Shown here piece by piece: positions 1 to 59,171 of a stretch of DNA of 60,000 nt (the first letter of the stretch is position 1; each line of letters starts with the position of its first letter). Source of the DNA: Diphasiastrum complanatum (taxonomy: Eukaryota > Streptophyta > Lycopodiopsida > Lycopodiales > Lycopodiaceae); assembly GCA_029204225.1 (NCBI GenBank), contig CM055092.1, positions 80,064,838 to 80,124,837 of the forward strand, in the 5' to 3' direction. Both the position numbers and the translations under genes were made by a program. The notes beneath the pieces were generated by a model, which worked only from the letters and a program-made list of their open reading frames with translations, was not told where the DNA came from and searched no databases.

Positions 1-231
1 ATTGAGACTACTACAATCATAATCTTATCATCTATTGCCCAATCATCATTCTGAAAATCATGTTCTTTGGGTCCGGTGGCTATCAATTAGGACTGTCGAC
101 CATTATTAAGCTATGAGCACCAAAATTCGAAAAAACGAATATAGCATAAAGTAGTTAACTATACTTGTAATACAATGATATGTAGGTCTCATTAGGGAAT
201 ATCGACTTAGCATTATATCTTCCTTCTAATA
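1..231 (-). repeat. Probable 3' LTR (partial) of copia element
   Basis: On the minus strand a polypurine tract (AAGGGGAGT, about 232-240) is followed by TATTAGAAGG, the usual start of a copia 3' LTR. The LTR runs to or past the window edge, so its other end and any target duplication cannot be seen. Confidence 0.5.
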
Positions 232-2000
232 CTCCCCTTAGTGATAAGTTGAATTTCCCAAACATTCGTCATAGATCCAAAACGTTCAAGTTTGCCTTTG
301 TTAAGAGGCCTTGACAAGATGTCAACCGCTTGTTCACATTTTCACAGACAAAGTGATAGTGTGTTTCAATGTACTTTGTACGGGCATGAAACATTCAATT
401 CTTTGCAATCTGAATACGACTTTGGTTGTCACAATATATCAATGCAGTTGCCTGATATGCCCTTCATAGCCAAACACTTTCACATACAGCCCTCTTAGCA
501 AATTATACTCAGCTCTGATGGAGGACAATGAACCTGTAGGTTTTTCTTACTCTTCAATAATATACCACTAGAACCAAGTAAGATACATAGCCAGAATTGC
601 AACGCATGTCTTCTACATCAATTGGCATAACAATAACCATGTGAAATAGGATTGTTAAAGATTGAATATTCAAGTCCATAATTGAAGGTTCCTTAAAGAT
701 ACCTCAATACTCTCTTTGTTGCTCCCTGATGAGATTCCTCTGACATAAATTGACTTATCAAACTAACTGCATAAGAAATGTCAAGACGAGTAATAATAAT
801 ATAGAAAAGACTTCCAATTTTGAAATGGGTTTCATTAACTGCACCTTCATCAACAAAGCTGGTCAACTTGAGGTTTGTTGACATTGGTGTAGATATAGGC
901 TTGCAATCAAGTACAAAAAATTGTTCCGATAAATCTTTAGCATACTCTTTTTGAGTAAGAGACTATCCTGTTGACGCCAAACTTTCCAAAACAAAAATGA
1001 AGTTCACCAAGATCTGTCATATAGAACTCAAGAGAGAGACTTTGTCTTATCTTGTCCAATGAGGCACTACTGCTTTTGGTGATGATTAGGTCATCCACAT
1101 AAACAATGAGAAGAACTTCACCATCATCATGCATGATATAAAGATATATATCACATTTGCTTCTCAATAAACCATTTTTAGCATCAATAGGATGAGTAGA
1201 CTCAGTACCTGAAGACTATTCTTCGTCATGCAGGTATACATGTTCACTTAATTGAGCTTCTAGAGGCCAATCAACAACTTTTCCTTCATAAAAAATGACG
1301 ACACAACTTGTATTGAACTTTCTTGTCTTGGGTTCACATAGCTTGAGCCTTTAGAAGTTAGAGATTATCCAACAAGAATGCAAACAGACTTGAATCAAGT
1401 TTCCTCCAAGTCTCATGCACATAAGCAGTACAGCCAAATCTTTAATTGGAGATTGGTTTTCTACATATGCCGCCATTTGTATTGCTTCACTTCATAGAAA
1501 ATTTCTCAAGCCACATGCGTTTGGCATGCTTCAAGCACACTCCACAAGAGTGTGGTTCTCCCGCACCGCTACTACAAAAAAAATATAAGCTCACCATGAT
1601 TGAATTCACCTCCACCATCTGTCTGTAGGGTTTTAATTATCTTGCCAATTTGATTTTCCACAGGGTTCTTAAATTCAAGAAAGAAAGAAAGTGCTTCAAA
1701 TTTATGATTTAGAAAATAGACCCAAGTTCCTTTAAGAAAAATAAATGATCAAAAGTAAGATGAACCTCCCAGTGACTGTGTTTGGGCTGGTCCCCAGAGG
1801 TCACAATGTATTAGCTCCAAACACAAGTACTTGTTTTGCATCCCTCTTATCATTCAGTAGCTTGAGGCTACCATATTTGAGATGTCCAAACCTTTTATGC
1901 CCTAAAGTGCTTTGATGATCTTGTTGAGTAACATAGGCATGTTGCCCTAAAGTCTCAAGTTGTCACAACGACAGCCTTTTGATACCAATTTGATATCCTT
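232..2000 (-). mobile_element. Degenerate Ty1-copia pol
   Basis: Reading right to left, the pieces come in copia order. A GAG_pre-integrase motif (GHKRFGHLKYGSLKLL) lies near 1870-1920. An integrase piece (DLWGPAQTQSLGG, WVYFLNHK) lies near 1690-1800. The reverse transcriptase piece with VYVDDLIITKSS and MTDLGELHF is at 937-1167. RNase H/polyprotein with SLFYIIITRLDISYAVSLIS lies at 693-884. Frames are broken by many stops and indels, so this is a dead copy. It lies below the last placed VPS15 exon, probably within its last intron or 3' flank. Confidence 0.8.
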
Positions 2001-2972
2001 GACAAGAAATCTATCCTTATAAAATTCAACTTTTATAGGCCTCGATCCCTATGAAACATCTATGGATTATCCAGTAATAGATCAAATGATCATAACTTCT
2101 CCAAACAGTATCCAAATTGCAAAAAATTTGGTCCCACACGCTGGCAGAAATATAATTTATGAAATAGTCAGCTCACTTCTCTAATAGAAAACAATCTCCA
2201 AGTTTGACACAGAGGGACAACATTTAAATGAGTTTCTCTAGACTTGAAATTTTGAGCAGAATAAACTAAAATGTCAAAAAACAAAAGATTTGTTGTAATT
2301 TATATTATGCTGCCCTTCGGTATCCTTCACCCTTCAAATACGTCCAAGCCACTAATTTTGACCCCTTCAATTCGAATTCCTTCTTTAATTTGGACCAGAA
2401 TATAGAAGTCTCAGGTTTCCATAGCTACTTGTGGCTGTAATATGTTACAACGTCTGACTACATGTACCACCTGGTGCCTTAACAAAGTAAGTGTTCTGCG
2501 ATTACTAATATTTAGGAAGGCTACGCTAAGTTCCCTTGATATACAATGATCGAATATTCAAACTACAAATCTTGATTGCCAATCAGAGAATCATTTAAAA
2601 CCTGTGCCAGCTCTTTCTTGATCAGATCAACGTCTTGAATGGAAAATAACTACAGTTTCCTATTATTCTCTAAAGGCAATGTTATCAGCTCCTATGATTG
2701 ACTAAGTTTTAGCTTGAAAGTTTTCACTCAATAAATATATTACACTTTCAGGTTAAGATTTTGTAGATCATTGCTTATAGCAAATGCAATCGAATATTCA
2801 TGTTACACAGGAAGAGTCCATGAGACTGTCGATTTCCAAATCACCTGAAAAGCCATATACCATAAACAGTGCTCAATGAAAGCTCTACTTGCAACAAACA
2901 GATGATGTTTAGATTTTAAACATCTTTCACAAATATTTGCACAGCCCATGCAGCATATGTCCTGACAGATAC
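2001..2972. other. Low-information stretch, possibly gag end of the copia element
   Basis: No gene is apparent. A short minus-strand frame (DVDLIKKELAQVL near 2600-2640) could be decayed gag sequence of the copia element at 232-2000, but this is weak. No convincing 5' LTR or primer-binding site was seen. Confidence 0.3.
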
Positions 2973-2980
2973 GTACAGGA
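2973..2980. repeat. Target-site duplication, left (GTACAGGA)
   Basis: An identical 8-mer occurs at 7342-7349. Together they bracket the hAT element exactly at its CATAG ends. Confidence 0.85.
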
Positions 2981-3299
2981 CATAGGTCCCGTGGTACCGG
3001 GCGGGTACCGCGGATCCATACTGGTACCGCGGCACCATAATATAATAATATATTATATTATTTAATATTTTTCTAACCTAATCCACCCCCCCCACTTCAT
3101 CTCTCTCACTTCGCTGTCCTCTCTGCCTTCGCTGCTGTCTGCGCCCAGTGCTTGATTTTGATCAGTTGCTTTCCGCCCCTGCTTCCGCCCTGCTGCTGCC
3201 TTGTCTTCAACGCCCGCCCATGTTCCCTTTCCACAAGATCACAGCCCGTTTTCAGCATTCCTTTCCCGTGTCTTTGCTGATTTTTTTCCCTAGTTTCCT

Positions 3300-4110
3300 C
3301 CATCACAATGGTGCTATCCGACCTTGCCGATCTGTGGACGTTGTCAAGAGGGTTGCCGACAAGTCCAACAAGACCGGTGCAAAGGTCGTGCATTGCCGAT
3401 ATGCCTGGTCGAGTTCACTGCGACCCTCACTCGCCTTAAAGGCCACCTACTCAGTGCACGTGCCAAAAATGGTGCCTCCATAAATGCTGCCCCTTGTGCC
3501 AGCATGTTCGTCCCCATCAGGCAGCAACTACTAGACACCTACGGGCCACGTCTTGTGGCGGGGGAGAATACCATTTCGGAGGGTGTTCTTAGGTTTTGCA
3601 CAGCCTCTTATGTGGCTGACCCGGAGTTGCTGCCTGCTTGGTGCCTGCTTGGCTGGCATGCATGAGGAGAGAGTGTGCATCCTCGTCCCGGCCCACTGCT
3701 CCTCATCCCCCTCAGACAGTTCCGCCACACGCACCATCAAATGCACCCATTCCGGTGGAACCCGTCCCCTCGCATCCGCCAGTTGCCACTACGGTTCCAC
3801 CGGCATCTCCTATTGCTCGCATGCCCCCAGTTTATGATTTCCTCGTGGGCTCTCTGCCACAGCAGGCCCAAGATGCTGGTGACTCGGCATTCGAGGATGT
3901 TAAGGAGAGCCCTTCCTCTTTCCCTTCCCACCCGGATGACGTCCCTAGCCAGCAGTTTCTGTATCCCATTGTTGTTGTTGCCTTGGGGCACCATGCTGGA
4001 GGTCCACTACCCGTCGCCCTGCAGAGAGACTTCTTGGGCAACAGACTATTCGCGGCGCCCATCAGCCGCACATGGATAGAGAGGCCACACAGGCCGTGGC
4101 CAATTTGATT
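3300..4110 (+). pseudogene. hAT transposase N-terminal remnant (BED-type zinc finger)
   Basis: Combining frames, the plus strand encodes a segment with a cysteine pair, VEFTATLTRLKGHLL and a following basic stretch. This is typical of the BED finger at the start of plant hAT transposases. It is followed by a proline-rich region (about 3640-3880) and then by a segment resembling the start of the catalytic domain. The pieces are in different frames, so the gene is broken. Identification of the BED finger rests on the spacing of a few residues. Confidence 0.6.
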
Positions 4111-4225
4111 TATGAGCTGAACTGATTCCGAGCCTTTCAAAGCCCTCCACCTCGCACACTCAGTGAGCCCTAGCTGAAGAGTCCTTAGCTCAAAGATTGT
4201 CCGCACACACATGCTGAGAGATAGG

Positions 4226-5559
4226 GTAGATGTTACAATCCCTACTCGTTCCTTTAAGCAACTAATGTGAAATCCTGGATGAACTTTAACACCTTGAGGT
4301 AGCTCCAGATAATAGGCATTCCGATGGAGTTTCCTTACTATACGGAATGGCCCTGCATAACGAGGTGATAACTTAGGACATTTCCCAGTCTTTAGTACCT
4401 TTGAGTCTGTTGGGATTCTAAGATATACCCAAGCCCCTTCCTCATAGACCCTAGGTTGTCGCTTTTGATTAGCGTAAAACTGGGCTCTATCCTGAGCCGT
4501 TCACCACCACCTCCACCAATTTTCATCAGAAAAACCCATGCATAGAAAAACCCATGCATAGGAGAGGTATGCCTCCCTCTCCATGCTTACTTACTACCTG
4601 CCAAGTGGCTTTTCTTTGCCACTTAATCTTTTTAGAGCCTAAGAATTGGTTAATCCCTACCCCTTGTGGCAACAAATGTCACCTCACCCGTTCCAGGGCT
4701 TCCACTGGCCTTCACCACCTATCGCTGGATTTCAAACCATTTTCCCTTTTGTTGCAGTTCCTCTCAACAGGGATACACGTGTTTTTTTTTCAAACAAGAG
4801 GGTAGGGGCCCTCGGAACTGCTGTCCGACCACTTCCAGCCCAGCGGAAATGCCTACAACAGATTCCTGACACCTGTCCGCCCCTGGTCAGTGAATGGAAG
4901 GGTTCATTTAGTCTATCGCTGCTCAGATGGCGAGCAAACAAGTTTTTTTTACGCTGGGAGGGTCCCCAGGCACCGTCCGTAACCTCAAACCTGAGTGGAA
5001 ATACCAGTTGAGGAGGACTGACACCTGTCCGCCCCTGGTCAGTGAATGGAAGGGTTCAATTACTCTATCGCTGCTCAGACAGCGGGCAAACCAGTTTTTT
5101 TTACGCTGGGAGGGACCCCCAGGCACTGTCCTTAACCTCAAACCTGAGCGGAAATACCAGTTGATGAGGACTGCCACCTGTCCGCATCTGGGCAGCCCAC
5201 GTGGCCACTCGCTAGGGGCCCCACACTATTTTTTCCTAACTTTTTTTACTTCAAACATCAATAAAAAAAACAGCGGAAGGAAGATCACCAAAAGGTGCAT
5301 AAAAAATGCATTTCAAGCCCGTTTTGGATTCCATCAAAAGCACCAAAACTTACAAGAAGACTACTACGGATCAACGCACCTACTTTCAGCATGCAGTGGC
5401 TCTGATACCATATGTTACAATCCCTACTTACTGCAAACCTCCAGGTGCCGGTTAACCACAAGAGACCGAATGATTCACGTTCCACCCCACCGTAGGACCT
5501 AATCTGGGTCCACCCTCCATGCCCTGGCCTGTGACCGTATCAAGCTGGATCTGACTTCC
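4226..5559 (-). mobile_element. Deleted Ty3-gypsy fragment inserted in the hAT element
   Basis: Minus-strand order: LTR end (5559-5411, starting TGTTACAATCC on the plus strand), primer-binding site (TGGTATCAGAGCC complement, about 5395-5408), long non-coding leader, integrase C-terminal region (4510-4242) closely matching 36420-36660 and 38790-39040, and the last 16 bp of a second LTR (4226-4241). The gag, protease, RT and most of the integrase are missing. It belongs to the same family as the gypsy at 38104-42524. Confidence 0.75.
4867..5200. repeat. About 154-bp tandem repeat in gypsy leader
   Basis: The motif CACCTGTCCGCCCCTGGTCA recurs at about 4868 and 5022, with a degenerate third start near 5176. 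The units between (CTATCGCTGCTCAGA, ACGCTGGGAGGG, GGAAATACCAGTTGA) repeat in the same order, giving two full units and the start of a third. Confidence 0.75.
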
Positions 5560-5785
5560 TTGGCATCTGACCGAGCTTAAGGGTATCTGGGAGACGCGGT
5601 GGAACTACTTTTACAGGAGTATCCACAGCGTTGCACACATGCTGCATCCCCTCTTCCTCTCTCCAACACAAATCGCAGACAGGGAGCTCGAGGCGGATTG
5701 GCTTGAGTACATCTACAGGGTGGGCCCACGCATTGGTTTGGATCCTATCATACTCATGGAGGAGCTAGCTGCATTTCGTTTCGGC

Positions 5786-5999
5786 ATGGGCACATTTGGT
5801 CACCCGGCTGCTCAGGATCCAGAGAGGAGGCAACTCCCCATTGCTTGGTGAACCATGTTCGGTAGCACCTATCCCTTCATACAGCGTCTTGCATGGGCAC
5901 ATTTGGTCACCCGGCTGCTCAGGATCCAAAGAGGAGGCAACTCCCCATTGCTTGGTGGACCATGTTCGGTAGCACCTATCCCTTCATACAGCGTCTTGC
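5786..5999. repeat. 107-bp tandem duplication within hAT transposase
   Basis: The segment starting ATGGGCACATTTGGTC at 5786 is repeated at 5893 almost without change. Since 107 is not a multiple of three, it destroys the reading frame. Confidence 0.9.
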
Positions 6000-6409
6000 A
6001 CTACGTGTCCTTTCCCAGGTATGCATCTCATCTCATCCTCCCTTAGTGCGTTTCCTTGACATTCCAGCCGTGCACACGTGCTAAACTATTTCATTGCACG
6101 TACTACAAGATTGCACTGCCTCTGTCTGTGAGCGTAATTGGAGCACATTGGCCCTCATCCACACGAGGAGAAGAAACAGGCTATCAGTGAGTCAGTTAGA
6201 GTGGTTGGTGTTCTGTAGCACCAACGCACGTCTCGCCAGGAGACTATCCACCATTACCAGCGCATTGTAGGTGACAGGTTATTCTCCTATAGCATGTTGG
6301 TTGATGTCTCAATGGTTCAAATTTATGGTCATGTTGTTTTCCTAATATGCGAAATTTTAACCTTGCAGACGACGATATCAGATATGACTTGGGGACACAG
6401 TTGATGGCA

Positions 6410-6452
6410 GAGAGAGAGAGAGAGAGAGAGGGAGTTGGCCGAGATGAGAGGA

Positions 6453-6508
<56 letters not shown>
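6410..6508. repeat. (GA)n microsatellite, interrupted
   Basis: Two GA blocks (about 6410-6430 and 6456-6508) are separated by 25 bp of mixed sequence. They lie inside the hAT transposase remnant and are not connected to a LINE tail. Confidence 0.95.
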
Positions 6509-6512
<4 letters not shown>

Positions 6513-6719
6513 GGCTTGATCACCGAGAGGAGCCATTGTATGAGGCAGATGAGCCAGTGTCAGAGGATGAGCAAGACGAGGATGAGCCCATTTGGGTTGT
6601 GTTCGCCAAATCAGACAGGGATGAGGCAGATGCTATATTTGTTGGGCATACGTGACGGGCAGGAAGATACAGTCGTCGTAGCAATTTGATTGCTCAGCAA
6701 ATTGGCAATTAGGATGCAC

Positions 6720-7170
6720 TGCGGGAACCATGCAAGTTTGCATGCAACACAAGACCTTTGGAACAAGAACTGGGTGCCGAAGATCCCACAGACTCGTTGG
6801 CTTTGTCAGGGGCATTAATCTCTTGCTCTGCCTCCTGGTTAGCCCGACGAATTCGCACCCTTTCCCTAACCATGGCCAGCTGCTGCGCAATGAGTTAATT
6901 CCCCGCCGTTGTGTTTCCTCGCCCTCGCCAGCGGGGGTAGGGGGCTGCAGCTCTGGGTGTCTCTACCGAATCTCTCGCTGCCACTCTTCAAACTCTACGC
7001 GAAGCTTCTTTCGTTGTGCCTTCGGACCTCTTCGGTTACCTGGTCATCCCGCCACGTGCTGTTGCACCTGCCCCCATTGGCCCCATGGTCTGCTCCCCCA
7101 TTGTGCCCATGTGCTGCTGTACCTGCCCCCATGTGCTTTCCCCTTTTTTTTGGCTTTTTTTGGGCACCCT
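6720..7170 (+). other. 3' part of hAT element, GC-rich, no recognised product
   Basis: Cysteine-rich short frames are present but none resembles a known domain. This is probably the transposon's 3' region. A T-rich run precedes the right terminal repeat. Confidence 0.35.
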
Positions 7171-7189
7171 AGAGCATTATTTATTAGGA

Positions 7190-7341
7190 AAAATATTAAA
7201 AATATTTATAAATAAATATATATATATATATATTAAATATGGTGCCGCCTTGGTACCGCGCTCTACAAGGCGGCACCATACTGGCGGTACCACCATTATC
7301 GTACCGGCGGTAGCATAATGGCAGTACCAGGGGGTACTATG
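7190..7341. repeat. hAT right terminal repeat with GGTACC words
   Basis: An AT-rich block with TA repeats leads into repeated GGTACCGC and GGCGGTACC words and ends TACTATG before the target duplication. It is an imperfect inverted copy of 2981-3080. Confidence 0.8.
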
Positions 7342-7523
7342 GTACAGGATAATCTGGAAGTAGTAGAAACTAATGATAAGCCACGAAAGTGACTCACTCG
7401 CTACAGATCCGGCCAATGGAAACTACCTTTTGAATAGCAGCACAGAAAATATCGGGAAAAAATACAAGTCTTCCCTTTTGCAGCCAGAAAGATGATGAAC
7501 TAAAATGTATGGAGATATCAAAC

Positions 7524-55009
<47,486 letters not shown>

Positions 55010-55559
55010 CTAGTTGCACAAAAAAGAAGAATTGAATTACATTCTCCAGAAAAATTGTTTCAAATAGCACTCTACGTGATCAGCCGAGTCAACGAGCATA
55101 AAATTTAAAAGCAGCAAAAGAACATAGCAAATAGTAGGATAGATAAGAAACATAGAGAAATAATGAAAATTAAAACATGTTCTGCATAAGGATTTCAAGC
55201 ATGTTCACACTAAATCAATATTGAAGTAATGGTAGCATGTGTAATGGAATCCCAAGTCAACGCAAACTTTCAACCAAGGAACATTGTTGGCTTGCACCTT
55301 CAACATTGTAAAGAACTCTTAACTTCTCATAGTCCTTCATTTGATGAAGTTAAAAGATTCAGAGGAGGAGCCTCACAAGCTATCGATGGTAACACATAAT
55401 AGTAATGTAGGTTTTTGTTCCCTCCTCAGTAGAAACGTTTGAACCTTCTCAAAAATTCCCAAGAGTTTGGCTAAGATAGTTGGACATTTTCTTGAAGAAA
55501 GTATAAAAAGTAAGGATAGTATTTGTATTCATGCTAAACTCTATAAACGGTCTTGAATG
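55010..55559. other. VPS15 intron, nothing recognised
   Basis: AT-rich; searched on the minus strand for the missing first VPS15 exon without success. Confidence 0.5.
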
Positions 55560-56323
55560 GATGCTAACATGAGATTTATAATTAATCGAAGTGATTGTTT
55601 GTTGTGATTGTCAAGTAATTCTTGGATACCATCCAAGTCATGGTTGATTGTTCATGTGGTGGTACCAAGTGAGATTAATTTTACTAGGAAGATCTGTTTT
55701 GAGTTGGAGAAAGCAAGCTTGTATGAAAAATATCGACATTCGCAGGAATTCTACATCATCATACAAAGGAAGTTCTACATTGAGTAATGAAGACATTGAG
55801 ATCAAAGTTGATCGTGGATTCTACATTGAGGATCTTCATTACATGGGCGTCATGGAGGATACATGTGCTATGCATAGTTCTTGAGAATGTAAACAGTAAG
55901 GGGGAGTGTTAGAGTTAATATTCACATTATTGCCCCTGTTGTCATTTAGGATTAATTAAGATTATTGGGCCATGCCTGCGTGCTAATTCTAGGGGCCTTC
56001 ACCTATATTTAGTAAAAGTCAAGTTAGACTATAGTTAGAAAACTTCAAGATTCTAGTGCTTGATTTGGAGCACAATTTTTGCTATAAATAGGTGTTGGTG
56101 CTTTTACCATATATAGGGACATTAATTAGGCAATTGCTTTTAGATTGCTTTTGATTTTGGCATAGACCAAAGTCTATAAGTATGTAGTGCGCCCTACCTC
56201 ATTTGCAATGGGACATAGTTAGAGTTTCCATCACTTTGTTCTCTGTCATGTGTATGACTATTGTCTAACAACAATAGGAATCTTATCTTAGGTTACTTGT
56301 ATGACCAAGTCGGTTTTCCAACA
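55560..56323 (+). mobile_element. Internally deleted copia-family copy with 3' LTR
   Basis: Positions 55576-55710 match 51806-51935 and 55715-55906 match 52970-53176, so about 1 kb between them is deleted. The LTR 55907-56323 (TGTTAGAGTTAAT to TTCCAACA) follows the purine tract AAGGGGGAG. Confidence 0.82.
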
Positions 56324-57400
56324 CATCTTTGAGTTCTAAAAGATTCTAAGACTATGTATAAAGGGAAGTATTATAAATTGTCTACAATGTATTGTGGACC
56401 ACTTCAAATTATTCATAAACTTAGCCTTTAGCTTACAAGCTTGACATTCAAGACAAACCCACTATTTGGTCAATAAAGATTGAGTTTACCTAAAGGTGAT
56501 ACGCTCGAATCTGAAGAATATCTAACATAATTGGCAGACTTATTGTTCAGTGTACCTTTGGAACCTAAGACAGTACTCAAAACTAAAAATAGACAATTGA
56601 AAAATCATTCCAATGAGTGTATAATTAGATGGACATGTCAAACAGAGGATGATGATTCTTGAAAAAGAGTTGAAACAAAGTTGCAGTGGATCCGGATCGT
56701 CGGCAATCTAGGACCAGAAACGTGGTCCTGAATCGCAAAAAGTTTGCAAATTTTTTTCTGATGTCCAAATCCGATGCTTTTGCTATTGAACTGAATATCT
56801 GATTTTGTCTTTGTTATGCCAATGGTTTGCAGATCTGCTGATGTCAAGATTTCTAACAAATGTAGCCTGTGAATGCATATCTGTGAATGCCAAAGCAAAT
56901 ATTTGCAGATCTGTAATTGGCTCACCACAGGTCAAAGGCTCAGTCCTTGACTTCCTAACTTGCTTTGGGACTTTTGGGAGTGTCATCCCTCCTAGTCTTA
57001 CAGGGCACACTGGATGTACCCAAGTCAGCTTTACAACATCCTCCCCTCTTTTGAGAAAGTTGATGTCCTCATCAGGGCCAAACTAGAACCTAAGACTCAT
57101 GGCGCGGGCTTGATTCACAGACCAAATTTTATTGTAAATAGAAAGACACGGGCTTTATTCACTAGCCGGAAAAGACTAGCATTAAAATAAGAATACATTT
57201 GGCATTTATCACAGGAAAAGTGTAGATCCAATTCGCTTACGTAAAACTTGTGTAAAGCTAGGAGGTTGTGCCGAGGTACTTAGGCCCTAGAAAAATAACG
57301 ACCTTCCTTATTAACAGTAAAGAAATGGTACCTGAGAGCCCTTTTAAGCCCAAGATATGTCATTTTCAACATGCCATAATGAGTCTCTTAGGACTCTAAA
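56324..57400. other. Intron or repeat sequence with a possible hAT end
   Basis: Short frames on both strands resemble nothing I know. At about 56672 CAAAGTTGCAGTGGATCC resembles the hAT termini found elsewhere, but no partner end was found. Confidence 0.35.
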
Positions 57401-57702
57401 TCTTTCATTTGTCGCACAGTTTTAGCTCCTTGAGCTTGAGATCTGCAATCAGATCCATCTCTGATGTAGAAGCTGCAGGCAATGTTGGCTTCGTTCGATC
57501 CTTTGTCACCTGATTTCTCTCTGTTGGTTTTCCTGTTAAAGAAGTGAATGAGATTTGAAGGAATGGCTGGCTTAGATTAAAATGTATCATTCGACTCTAA
57601 TTGATCTCCTAGCACAACTCTGACGACGCAAGGTCTTCTGCCATTCTATAACAACACATGATTAACCCCCTTTGCCAGGAAAGCAACCACATGTTTGTTG
57701 AA

Positions 57703-58146
57703 CTAGCTTAGTCCCAAGAGGGCATCGAGAGTATTCATCTTCAAGACAGTGAACATTATTCCGTTCTTCCAAATTCCCAGTAAGATTGGCAAATTGGTTG
57801 CCAATTTACAAGTCTTCGTTGTCCCTTTGGCCGTCTCCACATAGATAGGGGTCGCACTTTCTTCACATTGAATGCCTATTCCTCTGCGTGGAGATCTTAC
57901 TTTGGCAGTCTTCTTCGAGGCCTCTGCATTTCGTGTTAATGTGTCTCTTGGTCTATGTGGAGGATGCACACCTACATTCTCTCTTGTTGCCTCCAGCTCT
58001 TCAAACCTGGCTTCGAGCTGTGTTAGCCCGTCTCTCATCTCTCTGGTGAGGTCAAATTGACTATGATTCATGGCCCACACTGATGCTTGCCATTCTTTCC
58101 TTTCTGCTTCCCTGTCCTTCTTCACTACATTAAGCATAGTCAACAT
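57703..58146 (-). pseudogene. LTR-retrotransposon gag end and aspartic protease fragment
   Basis: The minus-strand frame has a charged coiled stretch (TQLEARFEELEATREN), then a basic region and a protease-like end (ATPIYVETAKGTTKTC, LPILLGIWKNGIMFTVLKMN, LDALLGL). This is the pattern of the gypsy retropepsin C-terminal part. Confidence 0.65.
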
Positions 58147-59171
58147 TGCGCTTGATCTTGCTCTACTTACGGTATTGGTTCGTCTCCCCTCTAGCTATCA
58201 CCGTGTCACTAATGTGGGTAATCACATGATCTTTTACCGATAAGTTGATCAATGATAACGCGCTTTGAGCCTTTCTGTCGTAAGGCCTCATGTCAGCTAA
58301 AGTGGTATTCGGCCTCACCTCTAGGCCCGCAACATGTCCCACAGCTCTTTCTCCATGAGAATGCTCTTCGTTTTGAACTTCTAGATGTTATAGTTGGATG
58401 CCCCAATAACTTACTTGCCTTGTCCAAAATTGCCTCATTGATGTTGGCCATCTCCAATACGCCTGAAACTCCACCTATAGGCTAAAAAGAGTATGTCGAA
58501 GCTAATGGCGATGTCAAAATTCAAAAATAATGACCTGCACTTTTTAGCTTAGCAGGCCACCCGCTACTTTGTCACCAAATCGGAAGCCAAGACAGTTTCC
58601 GTTTCCAAAATGCTTTTAGGCACACGCTCCTACACCAATCTCTTCTTGAGGGGTGCCATCGGAGCGTGCACTCACTCTTTCTTCTTGATTTGGACCAGGT
58701 GATTGTTTTTCTCCGTCTGTTAACGCTTGTTATTCATCGAGGCGGTCTTCCTTGTTTTTCTCCGTCTGTAAGACTGCTTTACTTTTGAAAAACTTTTCCC
58801 TCTGTAGATTGGGCCCCATAGCTCTTTTTCTTCTTTATAGTCAATGCCACCACAAAAGTATCTCCTCCTCGATTAAGCACAATCAAATCACTTGAGAGCC
58901 AACAAGTCATCAAGCACACAACAAACGAACATACAAACAAAAGCTAACACAGAAGATCCCTCTCAAGTCACATCCCCCATGAGCCCAGACGTACGACCTT
59001 TGCTTAACCGCGTCCACACAAATCTATCACAGAATTAGCCCACGGAAAACATCCATCCAACCATCTGTGCTTTCATCGTCAAGCAGCACATTGCCTCAAT
59101 AACGCCCCACCAAATTTGGTCGACAACCCTTATAGCTGAATGATCACAGCTATCCCGCACTTGCAACTAAC
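58147..59171 (-). mobile_element. Probable upstream gag/leader of the same gypsy remnant
   Basis: No long frame. It lies upstream (minus strand) of the protease fragment. CCAAATTTGGTGGGGCG near 59105-59121 could be a primer-binding site, but the match is unproven. Confidence 0.35.

Larger units (their letters stand above)
5560..6720 (+). pseudogene. hAT transposase C-terminal remnant (hATC dimerisation region)
   Basis: The plus strand encodes ELKGIWETRWNYFYRSIHSV, AHMLHPLF and then GHPAAQDPERRQLPIAWW, and later VCERNWSTLALIHTRRRNRL. The last motif (C-E-R-N-W-S) is the diagnostic hAT C-terminal dimerisation block. An acidic tail (EADEPVSEDEQDEDEPIWV) follows a GA array. A 107-bp exact-type tandem duplication (5786-5892 and 5893-5999) shifts the frame. 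Known hAT transposases of this class are about 600-750 residues, and this one is in pieces. Confidence 0.75.
2981..7341 (+). mobile_element. hAT-superfamily DNA transposon, 4.4 kb, degenerate
   Basis: The ends read CATAGGTCCCGTGGTACC (left) and, on the reverse strand, CATAGTACCCCCTGGTACTG (right). They are flanked by the perfect 8-bp duplication GTACAGGA at 2973-2980 and 7342-7349; 8-bp duplications are the hAT hallmark. About 100 bp at each end are imperfect inverted repeats full of the word GGTACCGC, followed by an AT-rich block (TATTTAATATTTTT). Inside is a plus-strand transposase remnant with a BED finger and hATC dimerisation motif, and a gypsy fragment at 4226-5559. A 107-bp tandem duplication and stops make it non-functional. 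It sits downstream of VPS15 exon 7524-7771, probably inside an intron. Confidence 0.85.

Noticed and set aside
3106-4212. Many overlapping 60-150 codon frames on both strands
   Set aside because: The region is GC-rich; most are shadows of the broken hAT transposase.
6410-6508. GA array as tail of a minus-strand LINE
   Set aside because: It lies inside the hAT transposase frame, and no LINE 3' end is found on its right.
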